DNA from: Sulfuricella sp.
Lineage (GTDB): Bacteria > Pseudomonadota > Gammaproteobacteria > Burkholderiales > Sulfuricellaceae
Direction: 5' to 3'
NCBI GenBank assembly: GCA_041651995.1
Contig: JBAZID010000001.1
Span: forward strand, 620,001 to 684,000
Length of the DNA: 64,000 nucleotides
Each line of letters starts with the position of its first letter. The stretch's first letter is position 1. Made by a program: the position numbers and the translations under genes. Positions 8,037 to 16,928 of the stretch are shown in pieces. Under the pieces are notes generated by a model. It ran no database searches and was not told the origin of the DNA. It saw only the letters and a list, made by a program, of their open reading frames with translations.

Positions 8037-11000
8037 TCAACGTAGACGCTGGTGCAACTCCTGCAGGCCGTATACCTGCAATTCCTTCATGTGCTGCATG
8101 CCGATGCACGCCGCACGCGCTCCGGACAAGGTGGTGTAATAAGTAATCCGCTGCTGCAGGGTGGCATGACGGATGGCGTAGGAATCCTGCACCGCACGCT
8201 TGTCTTCCACGGTATTGATGATCAGGCTGATCTCGCCGTTCTTGATCAGGTCGACAATATGCGGGCGTCCCTCATGCACCTTGTTCACCGCCGTGACCGG
8301 GATGCCTGCCGCCTGGATTGCCGCCGCCGTGCCGCGCGTGGCATAGAGACCAAAACCAAGTTCAGACAGATTGCGGGCGATATCCAGCACTCGCTCCTTG
8401 TCCGAATTCCTCACGCTAATCAGCGCCTTGCCGCCAGATGGGAGCTTCACGCTTGCGGCCATTTGCGACTTGAGGAAGGCTTCGGCAAAAGTATTGCCCA
8501 CGCCCATGACCTCGCCGGTGGATTTCATTTCAGGGCCGAGTATGGGATCCACCCCGGGGAACTTGATGAAGGGGAATACCGCCTCCTTCACCGAGTAGAA
8601 AGGAGGAATCACTTCGCGTGTCACGCCCTGCTGCTTCAGACTCTGGCCCACCATGCAGCGCGCAGCGACCATGGCCAGCGGCACGCCGGTGGCCTTGGAT
8701 ACGAAAGGAACGGTACGCGAAGCGCGCGGATTGACTTCCAGTACGAAGACCGTCTCGCCCTGAATGGCAAACTGCACGTTCATCAGCCCGATCACGTTCA
8801 GACCCTTGGCCATGGCGACAGTCTGGCGCCGCAACTCATCCTGCAGCTTTTGCGACAGGCTGTAGGGCGGCAGGGAACAGGCCGAGTCGCCGGAATGCAC
8901 GCCAGCTTCCTCGATGTGCTCCATGATGCCGCCAATCAGAACGTCGGTGCCGTCGCAGATGGCATCCACGTCCACCTCGGTGGCGTCATTGAGGAATCGG
9001 TCAAGCAATACCGGAGAGTCATTGGAAACCTTGACCGCCTCGCGCATGTAGCGTTCGAGATCGGACTGCTGGTGCACAATTTCCATGGCACGGCCGCCCA
9101 GCACGTAGGAAGGGCGCACCACCAGGGGGTAGCCGATTTCTTCCGCCGCCTGGATGGCCGCCTCAGGCGCCCGCGCTGTGCGGTTGGGCGGCTGCTTGAG
9201 CTTGAGGTCTTGCAGCAGCTTCTGGAAACGTTCGCGATCTTCGGCGGCATCGATCATGTCCGGCGTGGTGCCGATGATGGGCACCCCGTTGGCTTCCAGG
9301 TCGCGCGCCAGCTTGAGCGGCGTCTGGCCGCCGTACTGCACGATCACGCCGTAAGGCTTTTCGACATGGACGATTTCCAGCACGTCTTCCAGCGTCAGCG
9401 GCTCGAAATACAGGCGGTCGGAAGTATCGTAGTCGGTGGAAACGGTTTCCGGGTTGCAGTTGACCATGATGGTCTCGTAACCGTCTTCGCGCAATGCGAA
9501 TGCCGCATGCACGCAGCAGTAGTCGAATTCAATACCCTGGCCGATGCGGTTGGGTCCGCCGCCCAGCACCATGATCTTTTTCTTGCCGGTGGGCGCGGAC
9601 TCGCACTCTTCCTCGTAGCTCGAATACATGTAGGCGGTATGCGTGGCGAATTCGGCGGCGCAGGTATCCACGCGCTTGTACACCGGACGCACGCCCATGG
9701 CATGGCGCGCACTGCGCACTTCGTGCTGGGTCACGCCCAGCAGTTTGGCCAGCCGGCGATCCGCAAATCCGCTGCGTTTGAGGCGCCGCATCTCGTCGCG
9801 CGAGAGATCGGCCAGCCTGCGCCCGGATAGCGCCTGCTCCTGCTCGACCAGGTCCTTCATTTGCGCCAGGAACCAGGGGTCAACATGGGTCAGCTGGTAA
9901 ATTTGTTCCTGGGACATGCCGCAGCGCATGGCGTCCGCGATGTACCAGATGCGTTCCGGGCCAGGCTCGCCCAGCTCGGTTTCCAGCACATCGATATCCG
10001 TGGTCTTTTCATCCAGACCGTCGTTGCCGGTTTCGAGGCCGCGCAGGGCTTTCTGCAGCGACTCCTGGAACGTGCGCCCCATCGCCATGACTTCACCCAC
10101 CGATTTCATCTGGGTAGTCAGGCGGTCATTAGCCTGGGGAAATTTTTCGAAGGCGAAACGCGGGATCTTGGTCACCACGTAATCGATGCTCGGCTCGAAA
10201 GAGGCTGGAGTGGCGCCGCCGGTGATGTCGTTCTGCAGCTCGTCCAGGGTGTAGCCGATCGCCAGCTTGGCCGCCACCTTGGCAATGGGGAAGCCGGTGG
10301 CCTTGGATGCCAGCGCCGAGGAACGCGACACGCGCGGGTTCATCTCGATCACCACCATCTGCCCATTCTTTGGATTGATGCCGAACTGCACGTTGGAACC
10401 GCCGGTTTCCACACCGATTTCACGCAGCACCGCCAAACTAGCGTTGCGCATGATCTGGTATTCGCGGTCGGTCAGGGTCTGGGCCGGAGCAACGGTGATG
10501 GAGTCACCGGTGTGCACGCCCATGGCGTCAAAGTTCTCGATCGAGCAGATGATGATGCAGTTGTCCTTCTTGTCCCGCACCACCTCCATTTCGTATTCTT
10601 TCCAGCCGATCACCGATTCCTCGATCAGCAATTCGCGCGTGGGCGATGCCTCCAGGCCGCGCTCGCAGATGGCGACAAACTCTTCCTTGTTGTAGGCAAT
10701 GCCGCCGCCGGAGCCGCCCATGGTAAAGGACGGACGGATAATGGTGGGGTAGCCCACCATGGCCTGCACCTGGAAGGCTTCTTCCAGGCTGTGGGCAATC
10801 GCGGCGCGCGGGCAGGCGAGGCCGATCTTCTCCATCGCCTTCTTGAATTTTTCCCGGTCCTCGGCCTTGTCGATCGCCTCGCGCGTCGCACCGATCATTT
10901 CCACCGAATACTTTTCCAGCACCCCGTGCCTGGCCAGATCCAGCGCGCAATTCAAGGCCGTCTGCCCGCCCATGGTCGGCAGCAACACATCGGGGCGCTC

Positions 11001-11240
11001 TTTTTCGATAATCTTTTCCACCACCTGCCAGGTAATCGGCTCGATGTAGGTGGCATCCGCCATGCCAGGGTCGGTCATGATGGTGGCCGGATTGGAGTTC
11101 ACCAGAATGACGCGGTACCCCTCCTCGCGCAGGGCCTTGCATGCCTGGGCGCCGGAATAATCGAATTCACAGGCCTGGCCGATGACGATCGGGCCGGCGC
11201 CGATGATAAGGATGGATTTTATGTCGGTACGTTTTGGCAT
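8037..11240 (-). CDS. carB: Carbamoyl-phosphate synthase, large subunit
   Basis: Makes carbamoyl phosphate from bicarbonate, ATP and the ammonia delivered by CarA; the product feeds arginine and pyrimidine synthesis. It is 1067 aa, close to E. coli CarB (1073). Two homologous ATP-grasp halves are visible, beginning SILIIGAGPIVIGQACEFDYSG (residue about 9) and KIMVLGGGPNRIGQGIEFDYC (residue about 556). They are separated by an oligomerisation domain. A C-terminal MGS-like allosteric domain (ALISVRNSDKERVLDIARNL onward) completes the protein. It is transcribed after carA. The gap holds a family A palindrome, so the usual tight coupling is interrupted. Confidence 0.99.
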   Translation of the reverse strand: MPKRTDIKSILIIGAGPIVIGQACEFDYSGAQACKALREEGYRVILVNSNPATIMTDPGMADATYIEPITWQVVEKIIEKERPDVLLPTMGGQTALNCALDLARHGVLEKYSVEMIGATREAIDKAEDREKFKKAMEKIGLACPRAAIAHSLEEAFQVQAMVGYPTIIRPSFTMGGSGGGIAYNKEEFVAICERGLEASPTRELLIEESVIGWKEYEMEVVRDKKDNCIIICSIENFDAMGVHTGDSITVAPAQTLTDREYQIMRNASLAVLREIGVETGGSNVQFGINPKNGQMVVIEMNPRVSRSSALASKATGFPIAKVAAKLAIGYTLDELQNDITGGATPASFEPSIDYVVTKIPRFAFEKFPQANDRLTTQMKSVGEVMAMGRTFQESLQKALRGLETGNDGLDEKTTDIDVLETELGEPGPERIWYIADAMRCGMSQEQIYQLTHVDPWFLAQMKDLVEQEQALSGRRLADLSRDEMRRLKRSGFADRRLAKLLGVTQHEVRSARHAMGVRPVYKRVDTCAAEFATHTAYMYSSYEEECESAPTGKKKIMVLGGGPNRIGQGIEFDYCCVHAAFALREDGYETIMVNCNPETVSTDYDTSDRLYFEPLTLEDVLEIVHVEKPYGVIVQYGGQTPLKLARDLEANGVPIIGTTPDMIDAAEDRERFQKLLQDLKLKQPPNRTARAPEAAIQAAEEIGYPLVVRPSYVLGGRAMEIVHQQSDLERYMREAVKVSNDSPVLLDRFLNDATEVDVDAICDGTDVLIGGIMEHIEEAGVHSGDSACSLPPYSLSQKLQDELRRQTVAMAKGLNVIGLMNVQFAIQGETVFVLEVNPRASRTVPFVSKATGVPLAMVAARCMVGQSLKQQGVTREVIPPFYSVKEAVFPFIKFPGVDPILGPEMKSTGEVMGVGNTFAEAFLKSQMAASVKLPSGGKALISVRNSDKERVLDIARNLSELGFGLYATRGTAAAIQAAGIPVTAVNKVHEGRPHIVDLIKNGEISLIINTVEDKRAVQDSYAIRHATLQQRITYYTTLSGARAACIGMQHMKELQVYGLQELHQRLR

Positions 11241-11248
11241 TTCTTTTA

Positions 11249-11322
11249 GGTGAGGGGTGAGGAGTGAGGAGTGAGGCGAAAGTCCGCGCCCTACTCCTCA
11301 CTCCTCACCCCTCACTCCTCAC
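11249..11322. repeat. Family A intergenic palindromic element, copy 2 (carA/carB)
   Basis: GTGAGG-type heptamers at 11249-11276 face their complements (CTCCTCAC units) at about 11291-11322. The TGA stop codon of carA (11319-11321, minus strand) lies inside the element. Confidence 0.85.
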
Positions 11323-12449
11323 TTTTTCTGTTGCATCATGGAGATGAAGCGGTCGAACAAATACGCCACGTCGTGCGGCCCCGGGCTTGCTTCCGGGTGG
11401 CCCTGGAAGCTGAACGCCGGCACGTCGGTGCGGCTCAACCCTTGATTGCTGCCGTCAAACAGGGATTTGTGCGTCACGCGCAGGTTGGTGGGCAGCGTGG
11501 CCGGATCGACCGCAAAACCGTGGTTCTGGCTGGTGATCATCACCCGGCCACTATCCAGATCCTGCACCGGATGGTTGGCGCCATGGTGACCGAACTTCAT
11601 TTTCATGGTTTTGGCGCCCGAAGCCAGCGCCAGCAACTGATGGCCGAGGCAGATGCCGAAGGTGGGAATCTTCTTCTCCAGCACCTGCTGGATCGCGCTG
11701 ATGGCGTAATCGCACGGCTCGGGATCCCCCGGGCCGTTGGACAGGAACACGCCATCCGGATTGAGCTTGAATACTTCTTCCACCGGCGTTTGCGCCGGCA
11801 GCACGGTAACCTTGCAGCCGCGCTCGGCAAGCATGCGCAGGATATTGCGCTTGACGCCGTAATCGTAGGCCACGACATGGAATTTGGGCGCCGCCTGTCG
11901 GCCGAAGCCGCCCTCCAGCTTCCACTCGCCCTCCAGCCAGACTTCGCTGCTGGTGCGGCTCACCACCTTGGCCAGGTCCAGACCGGCCAGGCCGGAAAAA
12001 CCGCGCGCCAGCTCCAGCGCACGGACCTCGTCCACCTCGCCCGCCATCAGGCAGCCGCTCTGGGCGCCTTTGTCGCGCAGGATGCGCGTCAGCTTGCGGG
12101 TATCGACATTGGCGATCGCCACCACATTGTGGCGCTTGAGGTATTGCGGCAGGGTTTCCGTTTCGCGCCAGCTGCTGGACAACAAGGGCAGGTCACGAAT
12201 CACCAGCCCGGCGGCATGAATCCCTGTGGATTCGGCATCTTCAGGATTGGCGCCGGTGTTGCCGATGTGGGGATAAGTGAGGGTAACGATCTGACGGCAG
12301 TAGGAGGGGTCGCTAAGGATTTCCTGGTACCCGGTAAGCGCGGTGTTGAACACCACCTCACCCACGGCATGGCCTGTCGCGCCAATGGAAATACCGCGAA
12401 ACACTGTTCCATCTGCGAGCACGAGTATGGCTGACTGGTGTTGCGGCAC
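11319..12449 (-). CDS. carA: Carbamoyl-phosphate synthase, small (glutaminase) subunit
   Basis: Class I glutamine amidotransferase that hydrolyses glutamine and channels ammonia to CarB. It is 376 aa from a GTG start at 12449 (VPQHQSAILVLADGTVFRG), preceded by CGGAGAG at good spacing. The longer frame to 12767 runs into dapB and is not used. The N-terminal CarA-specific domain (GYQEILSDPSY) is followed by the amidotransferase domain, with nucleophile loop FGICLGHQLLALA and catalytic His/Glu in FQGHPEASPGPHD. A sigma70-type promoter lies at 12549-12577, leaving a leader of about 90 bases that can form hairpins. That could allow pyrimidine- or arginine-dependent control, which is inference. Confidence 0.98.
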   Translation of the reverse strand: MPQHQSAILVLADGTVFRGISIGATGHAVGEVVFNTALTGYQEILSDPSYCRQIVTLTYPHIGNTGANPEDAESTGIHAAGLVIRDLPLLSSSWRETETLPQYLKRHNVVAIANVDTRKLTRILRDKGAQSGCLMAGEVDEVRALELARGFSGLAGLDLAKVVSRTSSEVWLEGEWKLEGGFGRQAAPKFHVVAYDYGVKRNILRMLAERGCKVTVLPAQTPVEEVFKLNPDGVFLSNGPGDPEPCDYAISAIQQVLEKKIPTFGICLGHQLLALASGAKTMKMKFGHHGANHPVQDLDSGRVMITSQNHGFAVDPATLPTNLRVTHKSLFDGSNQGLSRTDVPAFSFQGHPEASPGPHDVAYLFDRFISMMQQKK

Positions 12450-12548
12450 AAGAACTCTCCGAATCTGTATCGAGTGGCCCGATACCGGGCCCGGACATGC
12501 AAAGCGGGACGAGCTTTCCGCCCATCCCGCCTGCACTAACTGCGTGAA

Positions 12549-12577
12549 ATTATACCGTAAAACCGGGCTTGATTCAA
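12549..12577 (-). promoter_or_regulatory. Sigma70-type promoter for carA
   Basis: Read on the minus strand: -35 TTGAAT, 17-base spacer, -10 TATAAT. It overlaps the last codons of dapB and would start RNA near 12542, about 93 bases before the carA GTG. The leader contains GC-rich inverted repeats (GCGGGA...TCCCGC and a GGCCCG/CGGGCC pair). Confidence 0.7.
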
Positions 12578-13374
12578 CGCAGACCGAGCACATCCTGCAT
12601 GTCATACAGCCCGGCACCCCGCCCGGCAAGGAAGCGCGCGGCACGCAGGGCACCGAGCGCAAAAGTGGCGCGGCTGCTGGCCTTGTGGGTAATTTCCACG
12701 CGCTCACCGATGCCGGCGAACAGCACGGTGTGATCACCCACGATATCGCCGCCGCGCACGGTGGCAAAGCCGATGGTGGAGGGTGAACGCTCGCCGGTCA
12801 CCCCTTCGCGGCCATACACCGCGCACTCGGCCAGATCCCGGCCCAGCGCCTCCGCCACCACTTCACCCAGGCGCAGGGCAGTGCCAGAAGGCGCATCCAC
12901 CTTATGGCGGTGATGCGCCTCGAGCACTTCAATATCGTAACCTTCGTTCAGCACCCGGGCTGCCGTATCCAGCAATTTGAACAGCAGGTTGACGCCCACG
13001 CTCATGTTCGGGGCGAAAACAATGCCGCAGTCGTGACTGACTGCAAAAATCCTTTCCTTTTGCTCGGGCGTGAAGCCGGTCGTGCCGATCACCATCTTTA
13101 CGCCCTGCTTGCGGCACAGCTCCATGTGCTGCAACGTCGCCTCGGGGCGGGTGAAGTCGACCAGCACATCGCAGCCTCGCAGCGCGGCGGCTGCATCCTC
13201 GCGAATCAGCACGCCATTGGGCGAACCGATCAATTCTCCCGAGTCCTTGCCCAGGTACGGACTGCCCGCACGCTCCAGCGCCGCGTGGACACGCATATCC
13301 GACATTTGCGCCAGCGCTTCCAGCAGCGCACGCCCCATTCTTCCCGAACTGCCCGCAATCGCAATATTCAGCAT
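12574..13374 (-). CDS. dapB: 4-hydroxy-tetrahydrodipicolinate reductase
   Basis: NAD(P)H-dependent reductase of the lysine/diaminopimelate pathway. It is 266 aa, near the family's usual length. The N-terminal Rossmann motif is IAIAGSSGRMGRALLEAL. The catalytic signature is EAHHRHKVDAPSGTALRLGE, with the conserved His pair and Lys, followed by GFATVRGGDIVGDHTV. It begins 2 bases after the bamE stop, so bamE-dapB are likely co-transcribed; carA then has its own promoter within the dapB 3' end. Confidence 0.98.
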   Translation of the reverse strand: MLNIAIAGSSGRMGRALLEALAQMSDMRVHAALERAGSPYLGKDSGELIGSPNGVLIREDAAAALRGCDVLVDFTRPEATLQHMELCRKQGVKMVIGTTGFTPEQKERIFAVSHDCGIVFAPNMSVGVNLLFKLLDTAARVLNEGYDIEVLEAHHRHKVDAPSGTALRLGEVVAEALGRDLAECAVYGREGVTGERSPSTIGFATVRGGDIVGDHTVLFAGIGERVEITHKASSRATFALGALRAARFLAGRGAGLYDMQDVLGLR

Positions 13375-13376
13375 GT

Positions 13377-13784
13377 TTATTCCGCTTTTGGCGCTGGCTG
13401 AGTTTCAACGGGCACCGCCCCGGCAGCAGGCTTGGCACTTCCGGCCGGCACAACGTCACCCTCGATACGCAACAGCAAATCGTTTTCGAATACCGCCGTG
13501 ACACGGCTCTGCTCCGTCAAATTCCCGGCTTTCTGGTAGCGATAGACATAATCCCAGCGGTTGGGATGAAAAATATCGGTCACCAGCGGCGTTCCCAGAA
13601 CAAAACGCACCTGGGACCGGGTCATGCCGGGCTTGAGGCGGGACAGCATGTCCTGTGTCACCACGTTACCCTGCTGGATGTCGATCTTGTAAACCGATGG
13701 AGCCATGGGAATATAGGAACAGGCTGGCAGAAGCAAAGCCAGAACAATAATGGATAGGCGCATGGATGGGCTTTTGTTGTTCAT
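13377..13784 (-). CDS. bamE: Outer-membrane assembly lipoprotein BamE (SmpA)
   Basis: Small lipoprotein of the BAM complex that inserts beta-barrel proteins into the outer membrane. It is 135 aa. The signal peptide ends in lipobox LLPAC, with lipidated Cys at about residue 22. The mature domain carries the SmpA/OmlA pattern VTQDMLSRLKPGMTRSQVRFVLGTP and DIFHPNRWDYVYRYQ. The C-terminal tail is rich in Ala and Pro. An alternative Met at residue 8 would also give a sensible signal peptide. It is divergent from fur, a conserved betaproteobacterial arrangement. Confidence 0.95.
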   Translation of the reverse strand: MNNKSPSMRLSIIVLALLLPACSYIPMAPSVYKIDIQQGNVVTQDMLSRLKPGMTRSQVRFVLGTPLVTDIFHPNRWDYVYRYQKAGNLTEQSRVTAVFENDLLLRIEGDVVPAGSAKPAAGAVPVETQPAPKAE

Positions 13785-13829
13785 GAAAGTTGGCAGCTGT
13801 TTATAAAAAATCCCGGCCCTGCGCCGGAT

Positions 13830-13857
13830 TTGTTTAATGAATTTCTTATATTATGAT
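13830..13857 (+). promoter_or_regulatory. Sigma70-type promoter for fur
   Basis: TTGTTT, 16-base spacer, TATGAT, with an expected start about 25 bases before the fur ATG. The surroundings are very AT-rich compared with neighbouring DNA. No clear 19-bp Fur box could be read by eye. Confidence 0.5.
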
Positions 13858-13886
13858 AGCCCAATTTGACGCTTCGAGCATACAGC

Positions 13887-14312
13887 ATGAGCCAACCCAA
13901 CGACCTGAAGAACGCCGGCCTCAAGGCCACGCTGCCGCGGCTGAAGATACTCAACCTGTTTGAGACCAGCGAAGTGCGCCACCTGACGGCGGAAGACGTA
14001 TATCGTATTTTGCTTGCGGAAGATGTGGATGTGGGCCTGGCGACGGTTTACCGCGTTCTGACCCAATTCGAGGCGGCGGGACTGCTGGTGCGCCACCACT
14101 TCGAGGGCGGGAAAGCCGTATTCGAACTCAATCAGGGCCACCACCACGATCATCTGGTGTGCTTGCAATGCGGCATGGTGGAGGAATTTTACGACCCGGA
14201 AATCGAACGCCGCCAGGAGCAGGTCGCCAAAGAACGCGGTTTCCGCATTCAGGAGCACTCGCTTTACCTCTACGCCGACTGTATCAAGGATAACTGTCCG
14301 AACAAGGCGTAG
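13887..14312 (+). CDS. fur: Ferric uptake regulator Fur
   Basis: Iron-responsive repressor. It is 141 aa from the ATG at 13887 (MSQPNDLKNAGLKATLPRL). The N-terminal winged helix includes LTAEDVYRILLAEDVDVGLATVYRVLTQFEAAGLLVRHHFEGG. The metal-sensing dimerisation domain has the HHHDHLVCLQCGMVEEFYDPEIE motif. The structural-zinc CxxC occurs once (CLQCG); a second Cys pair is reduced to two spaced Cys near the C-terminus (DCIKDNC). Fur probably represses iron-uptake genes elsewhere, and no target is visible in this window. Confidence 0.98.
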   Translation: MSQPNDLKNAGLKATLPRLKILNLFETSEVRHLTAEDVYRILLAEDVDVGLATVYRVLTQFEAAGLLVRHHFEGGKAVFELNQGHHHDHLVCLQCGMVEEFYDPEIERRQEQVAKERGFRIQEHSLYLYADCIKDNCPNKA

Positions 14313-14336
14313 TTCTGGCGCCATTTCAGCAGATTC

Positions 14337-15995
14337 CTACTGCGTCCCAAGCATCTCCGCGGCATGCTGCCGGGTAGTATCCGTAATGGTCACGCCACCC
14401 AGCATGCGCGCCACTTCCTCAATCCGCTGCACCCGATCAAGAACCGCAATCCGGCTCACCACCTGACCGTCCAGTGTAGCTTTGCTCACCTGCCAGTGCT
14501 GGCGGCCCAAAGCCGCCACCTGGGGCAGATGGGTGATACATAGCACCTGACGCTCGCCTCCCAATCCTTGCAGCATTTTTCCCACCACTTCCGCCACGCC
14601 GCCGCCGATACCCACATCCACCTCGTCAAATATCAGGGTGGGCACCGCCGCCACTTTACTGGTCACCACCTGGATCGCCAGGCTGATGCGTGACAACTCG
14701 CCGCCGGAAGCCACCTTGGCCAGATGCTTTGGCGCCAGGCTGGAATGCGAACTCACCAGAAACTCGACCTGCTCCAGGCCATGCGCATTGCCCTCAGCCA
14801 GCAGCTGGAGCGCCACTTCGAAACGGCCGCCCGCCATCGCCAGTTGCTGCATCGCCTCACTCACCCGGGCACCCAACTCCTGCGCCGCGAACTTCCGGGC
14901 CACGCTCAATTTTCCGGCTCTGGCCAGGTAGGCCGCCCTCGCCTCCGCTTCCTGGAGCCGCAAGGCTTCCGCCGAGCCCAGCTGCTGCAACCCGTCCAGC
15001 CGTGTGCTGCGCTCCTGCAACAAGGCCGGCAAGGCTTCCGCCGCTACCCGGTATTTGCGCGCCATGTCATGCACCTGTTCCAGCCGCTGCTCGATCTGGC
15101 GCAGGCGATCCGGGTCCAGATCCAGGCGCTGCACATAATGGCGCAGGCTGTATGCCGCCTCCTGCATCTGCGCGGCAGCCGAATCAAGAATGGCCAAAGG
15201 CTCGCCCAGGGCGGAATCAAATGCCACCACCTTGCCAATCCGCCCGATCAGGCCACTGAGCTGGGAAAGCAGGGCCTGATCGCTTTCGGCGAGCAGTTCC
15301 ACGGCAAATTGAGCATTTTCCAGCAGGCTCGCGGCGTGTGCCAGACGGGCATGCTCCGCCTGCAATTCAGGCCATTCCTCCGGCCCCAGGTCAAGCGCCC
15401 GCAACTCGCGCACCTGCCACTCAAGCCGCTCCAGTTCAGCAGCAGCCGCCGCGGAATCCTGTTCCCATGCCAGGCATCGCCCATGCAGGACCTGCCAGTT
15501 GCGGTAATCCTGGGCCACCTCATGAACCAACTCCTCAAGCCCGGCATAGCCATCGAGCAGTTCACGCTGCGCCGCAGGTTTGAGCAGGGACTGATGCGCG
15601 TGCTGGCCATGAATATCGACCAGATACTCTCCCGCTTCACGCAACTGTTGCAGCGTGACGGCGCCACCATTAATGAATGAACGTGAGCGCCCACTCGCAT
15701 CAATCGTTCGTCGCATCAGGCAAACGCCGGGTTCATTCAGCAATCCATTTTCGTCCAGCCAGGTCTCAAGCGCCGGAATTTCAGCGCTATCGAATTCAGC
15801 CGATATTTCTGCCCGCTGGCAACCGGCGCGCACCACCCCGGCATCGGCCCGTTCGCCCAGCACCAGGGCCAGTGCGTCGATCAGAATGGATTTTCCGGCG
15901 CCGGTTTCACCAGTCAGCACGGTAAAACCGGATTCAAACTCCAGCTCCAGCCGGTCAACGATGACAAAATCGCGGATACTCAAGGAAAGCAGCAT
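14337..15995 (-). CDS. recN: DNA repair protein RecN
   Basis: SMC-like ATPase for double-strand-break repair. It is 552 aa, as usual. The N-terminal ATPase half has Walker A TGETGAGKSILIDAL. A long coiled-coil middle (about residues 160-370) is rich in Glu, Ala, Leu and Arg. The C-terminal half has signature LAKVASGGELSRISLAIQ, Walker B PTLIFDEVDVGIGG, and a D-loop followed by CITHLPQVAALG. The start codon abuts the nadK stop without a gap, suggesting nadK-recN co-transcription. Confidence 0.98.
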   Translation of the reverse strand: MLLSLSIRDFVIVDRLELEFESGFTVLTGETGAGKSILIDALALVLGERADAGVVRAGCQRAEISAEFDSAEIPALETWLDENGLLNEPGVCLMRRTIDASGRSRSFINGGAVTLQQLREAGEYLVDIHGQHAHQSLLKPAAQRELLDGYAGLEELVHEVAQDYRNWQVLHGRCLAWEQDSAAAAAELERLEWQVRELRALDLGPEEWPELQAEHARLAHAASLLENAQFAVELLAESDQALLSQLSGLIGRIGKVVAFDSALGEPLAILDSAAAQMQEAAYSLRHYVQRLDLDPDRLRQIEQRLEQVHDMARKYRVAAEALPALLQERSTRLDGLQQLGSAEALRLQEAEARAAYLARAGKLSVARKFAAQELGARVSEAMQQLAMAGGRFEVALQLLAEGNAHGLEQVEFLVSSHSSLAPKHLAKVASGGELSRISLAIQVVTSKVAAVPTLIFDEVDVGIGGGVAEVVGKMLQGLGGERQVLCITHLPQVAALGRQHWQVSKATLDGQVVSRIAVLDRVQRIEEVARMLGGVTITDTTRQHAAEMLGTQ

Positions 15996-16868
15996 TTAAA
16001 GCTTCTCGCCCCAGCGCAGCTTCTGGCGCAATGTATCGTAATAACTGTGTCCCAGCGGATGAATCAGGCGGATGTTGTTCTCGGAGCGGCGCGCCACCAC
16101 CCAGTCATTCTGCAGCAGGTCCATGTGGCTCTGGCCATCGAAGTGAGCACTGGCATCAACCGCGTGCAGCACGAGAATCTCCACCACGCTGTGGCTATTG
16201 ACTGCAATCGGCCGGTTGCTCAGGGTATGCGGGCAGATCGGCACCAGCACCATCGCTTCCAGCGTGGGATGCAGAATGGGCCCCCCGGCGGACAAGGCAT
16301 AAGCTGTGGATCCGGTTGGCGTAGCCACGACCAGGCCATCGGAGCGCTGGCTATAGACAAACTGTCCATCGATGAATACCTCAAGCTCGATCAGGCGCCC
16401 GGACACGCCCTTGCTCACCGCCACATCATTGAAAGCATAGGCCTGGAAAACAATCTGGCCCTGGCGGCGCACGGCGGTGTGAAGCAGAAAACGCTCCTCG
16501 GCGGTGTATTCGCCCGCAAGAATCTCCTCCATGGTCTCCAGCATATGTTCAATGGAAACATCTGTCAGAAAACCCAGCCGCCCCTGGTTCACGCCCACCA
16601 GAGGCACGTCGAATTCGATCAGCTCACGCGCAATATTCAGCATCGTGCCATCGCCCCCAAGGACCACGGCCAGATCGGCGCGCGCACCGATCTCCGCCAT
16701 GCTCACCGCGGCATACGGAACCGGCCCGATGCGTTCCGCGGTCTGTTGCGCCAGCAACACCTCCAGATTGCGCTGCTTGAGAAAAGACGCCAGACGCAGC
16801 AACGGCTCGCCGAGCTCTGCGCTATTGTATTTACCAATCAGGGCGACGGTCTGGAAGGGTGTATTCAT
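15996..16868 (-). CDS. nadK: NAD kinase
   Basis: Phosphorylates NAD to NADP. It is 290 aa, similar to E. coli NadK (292). Motifs are VVLGGDGTMLNIARE (GGDG), VGVNQGRLGFLTD, and the second NAD-binding block RSDGLVVATPTGSTAYALSAGGPI. It is divergent from hrcA, with 60 bases between the starts. Directly followed by recN. Confidence 0.98.
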   Translation of the reverse strand: MNTPFQTVALIGKYNSAELGEPLLRLASFLKQRNLEVLLAQQTAERIGPVPYAAVSMAEIGARADLAVVLGGDGTMLNIARELIEFDVPLVGVNQGRLGFLTDVSIEHMLETMEEILAGEYTAEERFLLHTAVRRQGQIVFQAYAFNDVAVSKGVSGRLIELEVFIDGQFVYSQRSDGLVVATPTGSTAYALSAGGPILHPTLEAMVLVPICPHTLSNRPIAVNSHSVVEILVLHAVDASAHFDGQSHMDLLQNDWVVARRSENNIRLIHPLGHSYYDTLRQKLRWGEKL

Positions 16869-16928
16869 GGCCGGAATTATAACCGCAAGTTATTGCCCGC
16901 AAGAGATGCAAATCAGTAAAATGGGGCG

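Noticed and set aside
8052..11249. Two long plus-strand frames (592 and 462 codons) opposite carB
   Set aside because: Both lie entirely against carB and have the low-complexity look of antisense translation in GC-rich DNA; no motif found.
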